64,000 nt of DNA from Aquimarina macrocephali JAMB N27 (lineage in GTDB: Bacteria; Bacteroidota; Bacteroidia; Flavobacteriales; Flavobacteriaceae), in the NCBI RefSeq assembly GCF_000520995.1, contig NZ_JACA01000001.1, positions 248,001-312,000 of the forward strand, written 5' to 3'. The position numbers and the translations under genes are program-made. The notes below the pieces were generated by a model. It did no database searches and had not been told where the DNA came from. It saw nothing but the letters and a program-made list of their open reading frames with translations. Positions 9,673 to 15,800 of the stretch are shown piece after piece; positions within the stretch are counted from its first letter, which is position 1, and each line of letters begins with the position of its first letter.

Positions 9673-9708
9673 AAAAATCCTGGAAAATCAATTTTTCGGG
9701 ATTTTTTT
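9673..9708 (+). terminator. Intrinsic terminator of the export/HTH unit
   Basis: The stem AAAAATCC..GAAAA pairs with TTTTC..GGATTTTT around a short loop and runs into a T-tract. It separates the HlyD-PCAT-HTH unit from the precursor genes. Confidence 0.75.
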
Positions 9709-9799
9709 ATATCAATTATTCTTTGGGTTTGCCTTTAAAAAATGAAAATAATTATATAGCCTATTAACCTTCTTTCATTTTATAAAACTTTATATAGGT

Positions 9800-9845
9800 A
9801 TCTCATAAAATGAGACCATCGCACAGTATCATTGTAATATAAAAG
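9800..9845 (+). promoter_or_regulatory. Composite operator/promoter element, copy 1
   Basis: A 17-bp inverted repeat (ATCTCATAAAATGAGAC, 9800-9816) is followed after exactly 10 bp by the box TATCATTGTAATATAAAAG (9827-9845). Three other copies in the window have the same spacing. This one stands 62 bp before the first precursor start. The symmetric arms suggest a dimeric DNA-binding regulator. Confidence 0.75.
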
Positions 9846-9877
9846 AGATAGCGTAGCTGTATTTACAGTTGTAACAA

Positions 9878-9916
9878 AAAAATCATTAATCATTAAATCG
9901 TAAAAAAATGAAAAAT
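9878..9916 (+). repeat. 39-bp duplicated 5' leader of precursor genes, copy 1
   Basis: The 39 bases running through the start codon of the first precursor (core ATCATTAATCATTAAATCG) recur at 10754-10792 before the 61-residue precursor. The repeat marks duplication of a promoter/leader cassette. Confidence 0.75.
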
Positions 9917-10054
9917 CTAAGTAACAAAGAGGCATTAGAAACCAACGGAGGATCAGCATTTCCTATTCCTAAATGGTTGCAACCTTTAGCAGATTATCTT
10001 TTTGGTGTACCAGAAGAAGAAAAGGAAAACTATAAAAATTCAAATAATCACTAA
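9908..10054 (+). CDS. Double-Gly precursor peptide 1 (48 aa)
   Basis: This 48-codon gene has a short leader (MKNLSNKEALETNGG) and a predicted cut after G15. The core begins SAFPIPKWLQPLADYLFG and ends in an acidic, Asn-rich tail. The leader shares MKNL and (T)NGG with its neighbours but lacks the usual middle block, so it is about 8 residues shorter. There is no Cys and only two core Ser. The gene lies 92 bp after operator copy 1 and is followed after 18 bp by precursor 2. That it is a real gene rests on the conserved leader, the duplicated 5' region and its position. Confidence 0.75.
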   Translation: MKNLSNKEALETNGGSAFPIPKWLQPLADYLFGVPEEEKENYKNSNNH

Positions 10055-10072
10055 TTATAAAAACATAAAAAA

Positions 10073-10234
10073 ATGAAAAATTTAAACAACTACAACGTTC
10101 AGGAACTGCAATCAAATGAGCTTTTAAACAATAACGGAGGTACTATACTAATATCTGCTACTACTCGTAAAATCGTTTGTGAAGTTATTACTGGTATTTT
10201 CAATATTCCTGCTACAACGTTTATCCCATCATAA
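10073..10234 (+). CDS. Double-Gly precursor peptide 2 (53 aa, Thr/Ser-rich core)
   Basis: The leader is MKNLNNYNVQELQSNELLNN followed by NGG, with a predicted cut after G23. The 30-residue core starts TILISATTRKIVCEVITG and ends ATTFIPS. It has many Thr/Ser and a single Cys. Of all the cores here it looks most like a LanB dehydratase substrate, and one thioether would be chemically possible. The gene is co-directional with precursor 1 (18-bp gap). Its stop codon is followed in the same frame by a second leader/core-like fragment. Confidence 0.8.
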   Translation: MKNLNNYNVQELQSNELLNNNGGTILISATTRKIVCEVITGIFNIPATTFIPS

Positions 10235-10386
10235 TCATTTAAAAGTCTAAATGAGCATCAATTAATACAAACCGATGGCGGCCTCCATCCTTTTATTGAA
10301 ATCGGAACATTTGGATTGATCACAAATCAGTTTTTGCATTGTAAAAAAAAGAGTCTTGTCGTAACAAGGCTCTTTTTTGCTTTATG
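10235..10386 (+). pseudogene. Remnant of a third double-Gly precursor, start lost
   Basis: In frame directly after the stop of precursor 2 the sequence reads SFKSLNEHQLIQTDGG and then LHPFIEIGTFGLITNQ, which is a leader ending in GG plus a core. No ATG, GTG or TTG precedes the leader in this frame. The expected MKN start seems to have been lost, and the frame then runs through the terminator. It could instead be a readthrough extension, but decay of a tandem precursor copy is simpler. Confidence 0.6.
10343..10378 (+). terminator. Intrinsic terminator after precursors 1-2
   Basis: AAAAGAG.CTTG pairs with CAAG.CTCTTTT around a six-base loop, with T6 at the end. It closes the first precursor unit. 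Confidence 0.8.
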
Positions 10387-10619
10387 ACAAACCAGCCCAT
10401 TATTCTGGAGAGATATTAAGAAATGGCAATAAGTATACTTCTGAAAAAATCTTAACAACTATAGTATACTATTCTGAAGTAGATTCTGGACCAGGTTCTA
10501 AGAAATACAAATAGTGAAGTTCTTAATAGACTTCTAAGTGGTAATGATGCAACCCCTATTATCCTACATATCATGCCTTCTTTAAAAATAATCGTGAAAA
10601 AAATGAAAAAAAAATATCA
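10387..10619. other. Non-coding stretch with possible gene debris
   Basis: No gene with a start is seen. One frame reads openly for about 45 codons (GEILRNGNKYTSEKILTTIV.. to a TAG at about 10513) without a start codon. It could be a decayed coding fragment, though chance is possible. The next transcription unit begins with operator copy 2. Confidence 0.35.
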
Positions 10620-10666
10620 GTCTCAGAAGATGAGACAGCCCCAACGTATCATTGTACTGTGAAAGG
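10620..10666 (+). promoter_or_regulatory. Composite operator/promoter element, copy 2
   Basis: GTCTCAGAAGATGAGAC (10620-10636; 6-bp arms) is followed after 10 bp by TATCATTGTACTGTGAAAGG (10647-10666). It is the second of four copies, 117 bp before precursor 3. Confidence 0.8.
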
Positions 10667-10753
10667 GAAACAACAACACTTTTCACGATTGTTGCAACAA
10701 CAAAAAACAGTTTACATATCAATTTGACGGAATAGATAGTGTAAGCATAAATT

Positions 10754-10792
10754 AAAAATCATTAATCATTAAATCGTAAAAAAATGAAAAAT
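10754..10792 (+). repeat. 39-bp duplicated 5' leader of precursor genes, copy 2
   Basis: These bases match 9878-9916 and include the start and first codons of precursor 3. They show that a promoter-proximal cassette has been duplicated. Confidence 0.75.
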
Positions 10793-10969
10793 TTAAACAA
10801 CTTAGAATTTCAAGAATTATCAAAACAAGAAGCAACAGAAATTAACGGAGGTATCGTTTGTGGCGGATGGTGTATCGGTATTATAGTTGTAGTTGCAGTT
10901 GGTGCTCTAGGACTTGGTGCATACAATGGATACCAAGATGAAAAAGACAAGCACGAAGGTGTAAAATAA
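10784..10969 (+). CDS. Double-Gly precursor peptide 3 (61 aa, CGGWC core)
   Basis: The leader MKNLNNLEFQELSKQEATEI plus NGG ends at G23. The core starts IVCGGWCIGIIVVVAVGALG and ends in a charged, Lys-rich tail. It has exactly two Cys in a C-x3-C arrangement next to a hydrophobic helix with GxxxG-like glycines. That resembles small membrane-active class II bacteriocins with one disulfide. The VKOR-thioredoxin gene at 12157 could form that disulfide. The gene follows operator copy 2 and lies 40 bp before precursor 4. Confidence 0.85.
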   Translation: MKNLNNLEFQELSKQEATEINGGIVCGGWCIGIIVVVAVGALGLGAYNGYQDEKDKHEGVK

Positions 10970-11009
10970 ATTTAAAACAAAACATTAATTAATTTAAAAA
11001 ACAAACAAC

Positions 11010-11192
11010 ATGAATACTTTAGAATTAAACGTAGCAGAATTATCAAGCAATGAATTAAGAACCGTAGAAGGTGGTGTTATCGATCCTATCACAGTAACAG
11101 CAGCTGGAGCAGCAGTAGTACTTGCAGCTATCGGTGGGCTTTATAAAGCTGGAGAAGCAATAGGAAAAGGGCTTTACCACCTTTTTAACTAA
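11010..11192 (+). CDS. Double-Gly precursor peptide 4 (60 aa, class IIb bacteriocin-like)
   Basis: The leader MNTLELNVAELSSNELRTVE plus GG ends at G22. The core starts VIDPITVTAAGAAVVLAAIG and ends with YKAGEAIGKGLYHLFN. It is a glycine/alanine-rich amphipathic helix with GxxxG-type motifs and no Cys, like peptides of two-peptide (class IIb, lactobin/cerein-like) bacteriocins. Its C-terminal half is clearly similar to the next, leaderless ORF (AG-x-AIGK-xx-YH), pointing to a functional pair. The assignment to class IIb is by resemblance only. Confidence 0.85.
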   Translation: MNTLELNVAELSSNELRTVEGGVIDPITVTAAGAAVVLAAIGGLYKAGEAIGKGLYHLFN

Positions 11193-11202
11193 TATAACTA
11201 TC

Positions 11203-11340
11203 ATGGGTATATTTCAAAAAGGTAGTAGTGTTGATATTACTCCTTATTTAGAATATGTTGTACTTGCAATTGTTGCAGTAATCTTTTTCTATAATGCCGG
11301 AGTTGCAATAGGTAAATTTATATACCATATTAAACACTAG
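11203..11340 (+). CDS. Leaderless small membrane peptide related to precursor 4 (45 aa)
   Basis: This 45-codon gene begins 10 bp after precursor 4. It has no GG leader. After MGIFQKGSSVDITPYL comes a membrane helix (EYVVLAIVAVIFF) and then YNAGVAIGKFIYHIKH. The last part repeats the end of precursor 4 (YKAGEAIGKGLYH), with the same Y-x-AG-x-AIGK-x-x-YH pattern. The tight spacing, shared terminator and similarity suggest either an immunity peptide or a second peptide exported by another route. Immunity is the likelier role, since bacteriocin immunity genes commonly follow the structural gene. It is too short for ordinary gene callers. Confidence 0.7.
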   Translation: MGIFQKGSSVDITPYLEYVVLAIVAVIFFYNAGVAIGKFIYHIKH

Positions 11341-11350
11341 ACCATTAAAT

Positions 11351-11381
11351 AACCCTCTGGCATATTGCCAAGAGGGTTGTT
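11351..11381 (+). terminator. Intrinsic terminator after precursors 3-5
   Basis: AACCCTCT.GGCA pairs with TGCC.AGAGGGTT around a 3-base loop and is followed by TGTTTACTTT. It ends the precursor 3-4-leaderless peptide unit. Confidence 0.8.
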
Positions 11382-11404
11382 TACTTTATTAAAAAAATCA
11401 TCAA

Positions 11405-11429
11405 CTCGTGCTGAACTTGTTTCAGTATC
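11405..11429. repeat. Dispersed-repeat-like segment
   Basis: The stretch containing GTGCTGAACTTGTTTCAGTA resembles a short, near-palindromic sequence I recall as widespread in Bacteroidota intergenic DNA. No second copy was found in the window. Confidence 0.3.
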
Positions 11430-11444
11430 AAAAAACAGGATATC

Positions 11445-12008
11445 ATGGAATCAAAAGTCTTAATACATATTATAAAAGAAATAGAAACAGTAGAAAACAC
11501 AATACAGGTAGAAGAATTTATTACCGATTTATTTGTGTATACCAAGCAAAAAGATAATGATGTTTTCTATAGAAAAGATGAGGACAAAATATATGCTGTA
11601 AACGAAACATCAAAAAATATAACTCCTATTTCATTAGATCAGAGACAACAACAAGCTGATCAATTTAAGAAACTATTTTCCCAAATCGATGTTCAACATA
11701 AAACCGAAGAAAATAGCCGAAGCATAAGTATTGATGGTAAAGGTAATGTAGTTACTATATCGGGAGAAGTGAAAATATCTAAATTTCCTGATCTTGAACA
11801 TACAGCAAATATTGCAGCATACAGATTACTAAGCAAATCAGCCCTGGTAGATATCGATATGGAGAATAATGAAATCACTGATTTTGTCGATATTGATATT
11901 AATGTACAGGGGCAAAGAATAAAAAATAAAACCGTGATAAAAAACATTGAGGTTTTAACAACCGATATTAATCGATATGATTATTTGCTCAACTATTCGG
12001 TGAACTAA
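11445..12008 (+). CDS. Hypothetical protein in the precursor cluster
   Basis: This 187-residue protein has no signal peptide or membrane helix, many acidic residues and a beta-rich middle (GNVVTISGEVKISKF; DITDFVD-like repeats of Asp and Ile). I do not recognise a family. It lies alone between the terminator at 11351 and the VKOR-thioredoxin gene 148 bp downstream, in the same direction. The context suggests a role in peptide maturation, regulation or self-protection, but nothing in the sequence decides which. Base composition is like that of its neighbours. Confidence 0.7.
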   Translation: MESKVLIHIIKEIETVENTIQVEEFITDLFVYTKQKDNDVFYRKDEDKIYAVNETSKNITPISLDQRQQQADQFKKLFSQIDVQHKTEENSRSISIDGKGNVVTISGEVKISKFPDLEHTANIAAYRLLSKSALVDIDMENNEITDFVDIDINVQGQRIKNKTVIKNIEVLTTDINRYDYLLNYSVN

Positions 12009-12156
12009 CTGCCTAATCTTCTATAAGTATAGAAACCTATATAAAAGAATCTTTGTGATTTTCAGATGATCATGTGAATTCTCTGGCCGTTCGATCGTTC
12101 GGCTGTCTGAAATACATTGCATTCACTCTAATGTATAACTGAAAAAACAATTTATT

Positions 12157-13692
12157 TTGGATCAAACAGTATTAAAAGCTCTTTTGCAACTTAAAAGAGA
12201 ACTCTCGCTAGAAATTTCTAATGAGAAATTAGAATCACTTTTGCTTAGTCATCAGGATTATCCCAGTATTTTTTCTTTTTCTGATACTTTAAAAAAAATA
12301 GGTGTCGAAAACAAAGCTGGTAGAATCTCATCAGATCAATTATTGAAATTATCTCCGATTTTTCTAGCATATTCTATAGAAGATGGCCTGGTAATCGTTA
12401 CTAAAATTTCAAATATAGAAATAAGCTATTATAGTGGTAATAGCAATGATCTTATTGTGGAGAGTTTCGAGAGTTTCTTACGGAAATGGAATGGTATTGT
12501 ACTTTTGATTGATACCGATGCTATTGTTGAGATGTCTAATGAAGATCTAGCTCGCCAAAAACTAAAAAGAACGAAGCATTTTGGAGCTTTGTCTTTATTA
12601 GCTATTCTTATCACCATATCGATTAAAAGTTATCATGGGGTTTTTAACCTGTTCTTACTTACAAAATTAGCTGGGACTCTTATTAGTTTATTAATAGTAT
12701 ATACCGAAGTTAGTATCATACATAAATCCAAATTTTGTAAATCTAATGATCATATAAGTTGCGAAGGTGTTTTAAATTCTGGGGCTTCCAAAATTTTTCC
12801 CTGGCTTTCTATGTCTGATTTAGGATTGTTATATTTTTTAGGAAGTTTTATAGCAGTTTGCATTGCCTCTATGACCTCTAATTTCAAGAGTGTTGCTTTT
12901 TTGATAAGTATACTTTCCTTTTTTGCATTTCCGTATATATTTTTCTCTATTTACTATCAATATAGAATAGTCAAGAAATGGTGTGTCCTATGCCTGGCAA
13001 TCCAAGGGGTATTTTTTATTGAAACCATACTTTCCTCATATTTTCTTTTTAACAACAACTTCGAATCATCTATAAATGGATTTCTCATACCTGGTATTTC
13101 TTTTTCGCTAATCATCATTATATGGTCCTATCTAAAAAGCCCTGTATATAAGTATTTCCGGTTTAAAGAAAGCATGTATAAATATGCAAGATTAAAAAAC
13201 AATCCCGAAGTTTTTAGTCTACTACAAGAGAAAGAGAATCTTCTTAATACTGCATTTAATGAAAACCATATTATATTCGAGGGTGCTAAGGATATCGATA
13301 AAAGAGCAGCATTGGTTATAAATCCATATTGTCATCTTTGTGCAAAGGAGTTTCAAAAAATTCTTGAAATCAATAAAACTTCTGAAGGCATCAATTTCTC
13401 ATTGATTTTTTCTGATACCGATAGTAATGAAATCTCACAATTTCTTATTGAGCTTTATTACAAAATGACAAAATCAGAATTCTTATCTGTATTAAGTAAA
13501 TGGTTCGAACACAAGAATTTAAATACGTTAAAAGAAAAATACGCTATAGAAATATCTGAGAAATCAAGAGCAACATATGCTCAACATAAAAAATGGTGCA
13601 CTCAGAATAATATTCTGCAAACACCACTTACTATTTTTAATAATAGAAAGCTATCAGATCACTATGCAATAGAAGATCTTATCACATTCTAA
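12157..13692 (+). CDS. VKOR-thioredoxin disulfide oxidoreductase with degenerate C39-like N-terminal domain
   Basis: The 511 residues have three parts. Residues 1-115 resemble a C39 peptidase fold (HQDYPSIFSFSDTLKKIGV, ending KWNGIVLLID) but lack the catalytic D-C-G motif. Residues ~140-320 form a multi-helix vitamin K epoxide reductase domain with Cys in KFCKS and SCEG and the active CxxC in WCVLC. Residues ~380-511 are a thioredoxin-like domain with CHLC (NPYCHLCAKEF). Such fusions oxidise thiols in the periplasm; here the likely clients are the two-Cys precursors 3 and 7. The dead C39-like part could bind the GG leader, as in other C39-like domains (inference). The start is unusual: the frame opens after a TAA at 12136 with no ATG, so TTG at 12157 (or CTG at 12139) must serve. 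Confidence 0.88.
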   Translation: MDQTVLKALLQLKRELSLEISNEKLESLLLSHQDYPSIFSFSDTLKKIGVENKAGRISSDQLLKLSPIFLAYSIEDGLVIVTKISNIEISYYSGNSNDLIVESFESFLRKWNGIVLLIDTDAIVEMSNEDLARQKLKRTKHFGALSLLAILITISIKSYHGVFNLFLLTKLAGTLISLLIVYTEVSIIHKSKFCKSNDHISCEGVLNSGASKIFPWLSMSDLGLLYFLGSFIAVCIASMTSNFKSVAFLISILSFFAFPYIFFSIYYQYRIVKKWCVLCLAIQGVFFIETILSSYFLFNNNFESSINGFLIPGISFSLIIIIWSYLKSPVYKYFRFKESMYKYARLKNNPEVFSLLQEKENLLNTAFNENHIIFEGAKDIDKRAALVINPYCHLCAKEFQKILEINKTSEGINFSLIFSDTDSNEISQFLIELYYKMTKSEFLSVLSKWFEHKNLNTLKEKYAIEISEKSRATYAQHKKWCTQNNILQTPLTIFNNRKLSDHYAIEDLITF

Positions 13693-13730
13693 CAGGGTTT
13701 TTCTACACTTTTTTCAGAAAAAAATATAGC

Positions 13731-13777
13731 GTCTCATAAGATGAGACATTCACCACTTATCATTGTACTATGAAAAG
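13731..13777 (+). promoter_or_regulatory. Composite operator/promoter element, copy 3 (best copy)
   Basis: The perfect inverted repeat GTCTCATAAGATGAGAC (7-bp arms, 13731-13747) is followed after 10 bp by TATCATTGTACTATGAAAAG (13758-13777). It lies 63 bp before precursor 6. Confidence 0.82.
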
Positions 13778-13840
13778 GAAGTGACAAGACTTTTAATACT
13801 TATTACCACAAAATAAATAGTAATCATAAAAACAAAAAAC

Positions 13841-13996
13841 ATGAAAAATTTAGAAAAACTTGGAGTTCAACCATTAAACACCACTGAAACCAGAGAAACA
13901 CAGGGAGGTATAATTTTCCCAGGATTTTACACAAGCTTAGTAACCGAGGCTATCATCTTTGTACATAATGTAAAAAAAGTAATCAAACAATTATAA
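13841..13996 (+). CDS. Double-Gly precursor peptide 6 (51 aa)
   Basis: The leader MKNLEKLGVQPLNTTETRET plus QGG ends at G23. The 28-residue core starts IIFPGFYTSLVTEAIIFVHN and ends KKVIKQL. It is an amphipathic cationic helix with three Ser/Thr and no Cys, which fits a membrane-active peptide. It follows operator copy 3 and is 22 bp upstream of precursor 7. It is real by leader similarity and by a shared unit with three more precursors. Confidence 0.78.
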   Translation: MKNLEKLGVQPLNTTETRETQGGIIFPGFYTSLVTEAIIFVHNVKKVIKQL

Positions 13997-14018
13997 CAAA
14001 TTGCAAAAATTAAGTGTC

Positions 14019-14174
14019 ATGAAAAATCAAGCTATAAGTCAGTACACATTATTATCATCAAAAGAAATTACGACCATTAATGGTGGTTGTGGAAGAGAGG
14101 ATATTGAATGTCCAGAATTAGAGTTAATCCAAGAAGTTTTAGAAAACTTAAAGCATCTACTTACAGTGCTCTAA
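14019..14174 (+). CDS. Double-Gly precursor peptide 7 (51 aa, two Cys)
   Basis: The leader MKNQAISQYTLLSSKEITTI plus NGG ends at G23. The 28-residue core starts CGREDIECPELELIQEVLEN and ends LKHLLTVL. The Cys pair (C-x6-C) sits at the very start of the mature peptide, followed by an acidic amphipathic helix. That suits a disulfide loop made by the VKOR-thioredoxin protein, or thioether chemistry. It overlaps, in another frame, a spurious 5' extension of the next precursor. Confidence 0.78.
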   Translation: MKNQAISQYTLLSSKEITTINGGCGREDIECPELELIQEVLENLKHLLTVL

Positions 14175-14194
14175 GCACTTTGGTATCATTAATA

Positions 14195-14218
14195 ATCATC
14201 AATCTTAAAACAAAAATC
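14195..14218 (+). repeat. Duplicated 5' region before precursor 8 (second copy 14408-14431)
   Basis: The segment ATCATCAATCTTAAAAC just before precursor 8 recurs before precursor 9 at 14408-14431 with one or two changes. It is a second pair of duplicated precursor cassettes, distinct from the 39-bp pair at 9878/10754. Confidence 0.6.
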
Positions 14219-14389
14219 ATGAGAAATTTAAAATCATTCGAAGCATTAAACAATGCCCAATTAAGTATCATCAATGGTGGTTTGGCAATAGCAAACCTGG
14301 GAGATTTAGATATATTTCCTATCGTACCATTTGGCGACCCTAGAGAGTGGGATAACTATTTTCCTAAAAAAGAAACTCCAGGTTTCTAA
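14219..14389 (+). CDS. Double-Gly precursor peptide 8 (56 aa)
   Basis: The leader MRNLKSFEALNNAQLSIINGG ends at G21 (21 residues: MRNLKSFEAL, NNAQLSIIN, GG). The core begins LAIANLGDLDIFPIVPFGDP and ends with an aromatic, charged tail. There is no Cys and only one Thr in the core. An in-frame ATG at 14108 exists but falls inside precursor 7. The start at 14219 is preferred because it gives the standard MxNL leader and a 5' region matching that of precursor 9. Confidence 0.78.
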   Translation: MRNLKSFEALNNAQLSIINGGLAIANLGDLDIFPIVPFGDPREWDNYFPKKETPGF

Positions 14390-14433
14390 AAACACTTTAA
14401 TTTCATCAATCATCAATCTTAAAACGAAATCAC

Positions 14434-14622
14434 ATGAAAAGTTATAACACTGCATCCTTTCAGGAATTAAATGCATCAGAACTAATCACAATAGAAGGAG
14501 GTACTTTTTTTCCTGCAACTTCTACCTCTGATACACCAGGATTACCTGGCCTAGATGACCAATTTAATAAAGATTGGGGATGGGCTGGAAGCGGTCCCGG
14601 AGGTCAAGATACTAGCTTGTAA
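14434..14622 (+). CDS. Double-Gly precursor peptide 9 (62 aa, Ser/Thr-Gly/Pro core)
   Basis: The leader MKSYNTASFQELNASELITI plus EGG ends at G23. The 39-residue core starts TFFPATSTSDTPGLPGLDDQ and ends GPGGQDTSL. It is rich in Ser/Thr at its start, Gly/Pro later, and has no Cys. Dehydration by the split LanB would give dehydroamino acids, but lanthionine is impossible without Cys. The gene is 44 bp after precursor 8, with a closely similar 5' region, and is followed by a hairpin at 14651. Confidence 0.8.
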   Translation: MKSYNTASFQELNASELITIEGGTFFPATSTSDTPGLPGLDDQFNKDWGWAGSGPGGQDTSL

Positions 14623-14650
14623 ACTAATGAGTTAAGTTAGTGAGTTCATT

Positions 14651-14683
14651 TTCTCCTATGATCTATTTGATTATAGGAGAATT
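14651..14683 (+). terminator. Hairpin ending the precursor 6-9 unit
   Basis: TTCTCCTATGATC pairs with GATTATAGGAGAA (one mismatch) around a short loop. The T-tract is weak (TTATGCTT), so termination may be partial. Confidence 0.6.
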
Positions 14684-14746
14684 ATGCTTCTAAGCACTCC
14701 TTTATAAAAAGACAATTCAATTCTATATATCTCAAAAACATAAACC

Positions 14747-15223
14747 ATGACAAACGAAAAAGAGCTACTCTACAAAATCCTTGAAAACTTTAATGGAATG
14801 GGGAAAATCGAGGCTTATGACCTAACACATAAGCTAGAAACTCTTTTGTTTTATGCTTCTAATCCAATTAATGCCAAGGAACTTAAGCAAATGATAGCTT
14901 CTGATATGGATCATGATCATGAAATCGATCCTTTTCATTTTACTATTCTGCCAAATGGTAATTTTTGTGAGTTTGTAGGTTGTAATAATTGGATTCATGT
15001 TTATAAAGAAAATAAGAGAATATTACCTGATTGGCCTGTTTTTGAAACTTATTATTTTAAAACAAGATATGCTCCATTGGATCTTAAAAAATTAACGAAA
15101 AAAAATCTGTTACAAGATTTAAAAGAAAAAAATGAAGAAGAAAAAGTAAGAGCCTTTTTAAAGCAATATAATGTTTGTAAAAAAGATGTAATTACCAACA
15201 GATTATTAATTTTAGAGGCATAA
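14747..15223 (+). CDS. Hypothetical protein
   Basis: This is a 158-residue soluble protein without signal peptide. Residues 1-30 look helical, the middle has a His/Asp-rich turn (DMDHDHEIDPFHF) and an aromatic beta stretch (GNNWIHVYKENKR without longer identity), and the C-terminus is Lys-rich and helical. I do not recognise a family. It sits between the last precursor and recX with no clear link to either. An immunity-type role is possible by position only. Confidence 0.65.
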   Translation: MTNEKELLYKILENFNGMGKIEAYDLTHKLETLLFYASNPINAKELKQMIASDMDHDHEIDPFHFTILPNGNFCEFVGCNNWIHVYKENKRILPDWPVFETYYFKTRYAPLDLKKLTKKNLLQDLKEKNEEEKVRAFLKQYNVCKKDVITNRLLILEA

Positions 15224-15225
15224 CT

Positions 15226-15258
15226 TTTGGGGTAATTATAAAAGTCACTGTACATTTG
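15226..15258 (+). promoter_or_regulatory. Bacteroidota-type promoter before recX
   Basis: TTTG (15226-15229) and TACATTTG (15251-15258, matching TAnnTTTG) are 21 bp apart, as expected for -33/-7 boxes. The -7 box ends only 5 bp before the recX ATG, so the message may be nearly leaderless, or the true start may be slightly downstream. Confidence 0.5.
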
Positions 15259-15263
15259 CGGTA

Positions 15264-15740
15264 ATGTATAAGAATCCTATTACATCTATAACTGTAGCCG
15301 AAGCACTGCGAAAAATGGAACATTATTGTGCCTATCAGGAACGCTGCCATAAAGATGTCGAAGATAAATTAAGGACGATGAGGCTTATTCCTGAGGCTAA
15401 AGAAAAAATCATCCTGCATCTTCTGGATCATAATTTTCTTAATGAAGAACGTTTTGCCAAAGCCTTTGCCCGAGGAAAATTTAATATCAAAAAATGGGGT
15501 AAGCAACGCATAGTTCGAGAGCTTAAATTTCGTAACATCTCACCTTACAATGTAAAAACGGCACTTAAAGAAATATCAGAAAAAGACTATTTTGAAACTT
15601 TTCATAAGCTTGCCGAAAAGAAATACAGTACTTTAACAGAACACGATAAGAACAAGAAACGCAAAAAACTTGTTGATTATCTTTTATATCGAGGATGGGA
15701 GACCACTCTTGTTTATGAAAAAGCAAATGAGCTTTTTTAA
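15264..15740 (+). CDS. recX: RecX family regulatory protein
   Basis: This 158-residue, basic, all-helical protein belongs to the RecX family, which binds RecA filaments and limits recombinase activity. Family features visible are EALRKMEHYCAYQERC at residues ~13-28, LLDHNFLNEERFAKAFARGK at ~53-72, and the following KWGKQRIVRELKFRNIS repeat. Length is typical. It has its own promoter-like boxes and ends at a bidirectional hairpin shared with the convergent S41 peptidase. It is not adjacent to recA here. Confidence 0.9.
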   Translation: MYKNPITSITVAEALRKMEHYCAYQERCHKDVEDKLRTMRLIPEAKEKIILHLLDHNFLNEERFAKAFARGKFNIKKWGKQRIVRELKFRNISPYNVKTALKEISEKDYFETFHKLAEKKYSTLTEHDKNKKRKKLVDYLLYRGWETTLVYEKANELF

Positions 15741-15745
15741 TAAAA

Positions 15746-15784
15746 AAAACCCAAAGAAATCATTCTAGAACCCTTTGGGATTTT
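15746..15784. terminator. Bidirectional terminator between recX and the S41 peptidase gene
   Basis: AAAACCCAAAG pairs with CTTTGGGATTTT; A-rich and T-rich flanks serve both strands. Confidence 0.75.
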
Positions 15785-15800
15785 GTTATATAGTATTCTA

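Noticed and set aside
10387..10619. Start-less open frame (GEILRNGNKY...) as a gene
   Set aside because: It has no start codon or family signal and is about 45 codons long; it is noted only as possible debris.
14108..14389. 93-codon reading of precursor 8 from an upstream ATG
   Set aside because: The extension overlaps precursor 7 in another frame, and its N-terminus does not match the leader family. The ATG at 14219 gives a standard leader.
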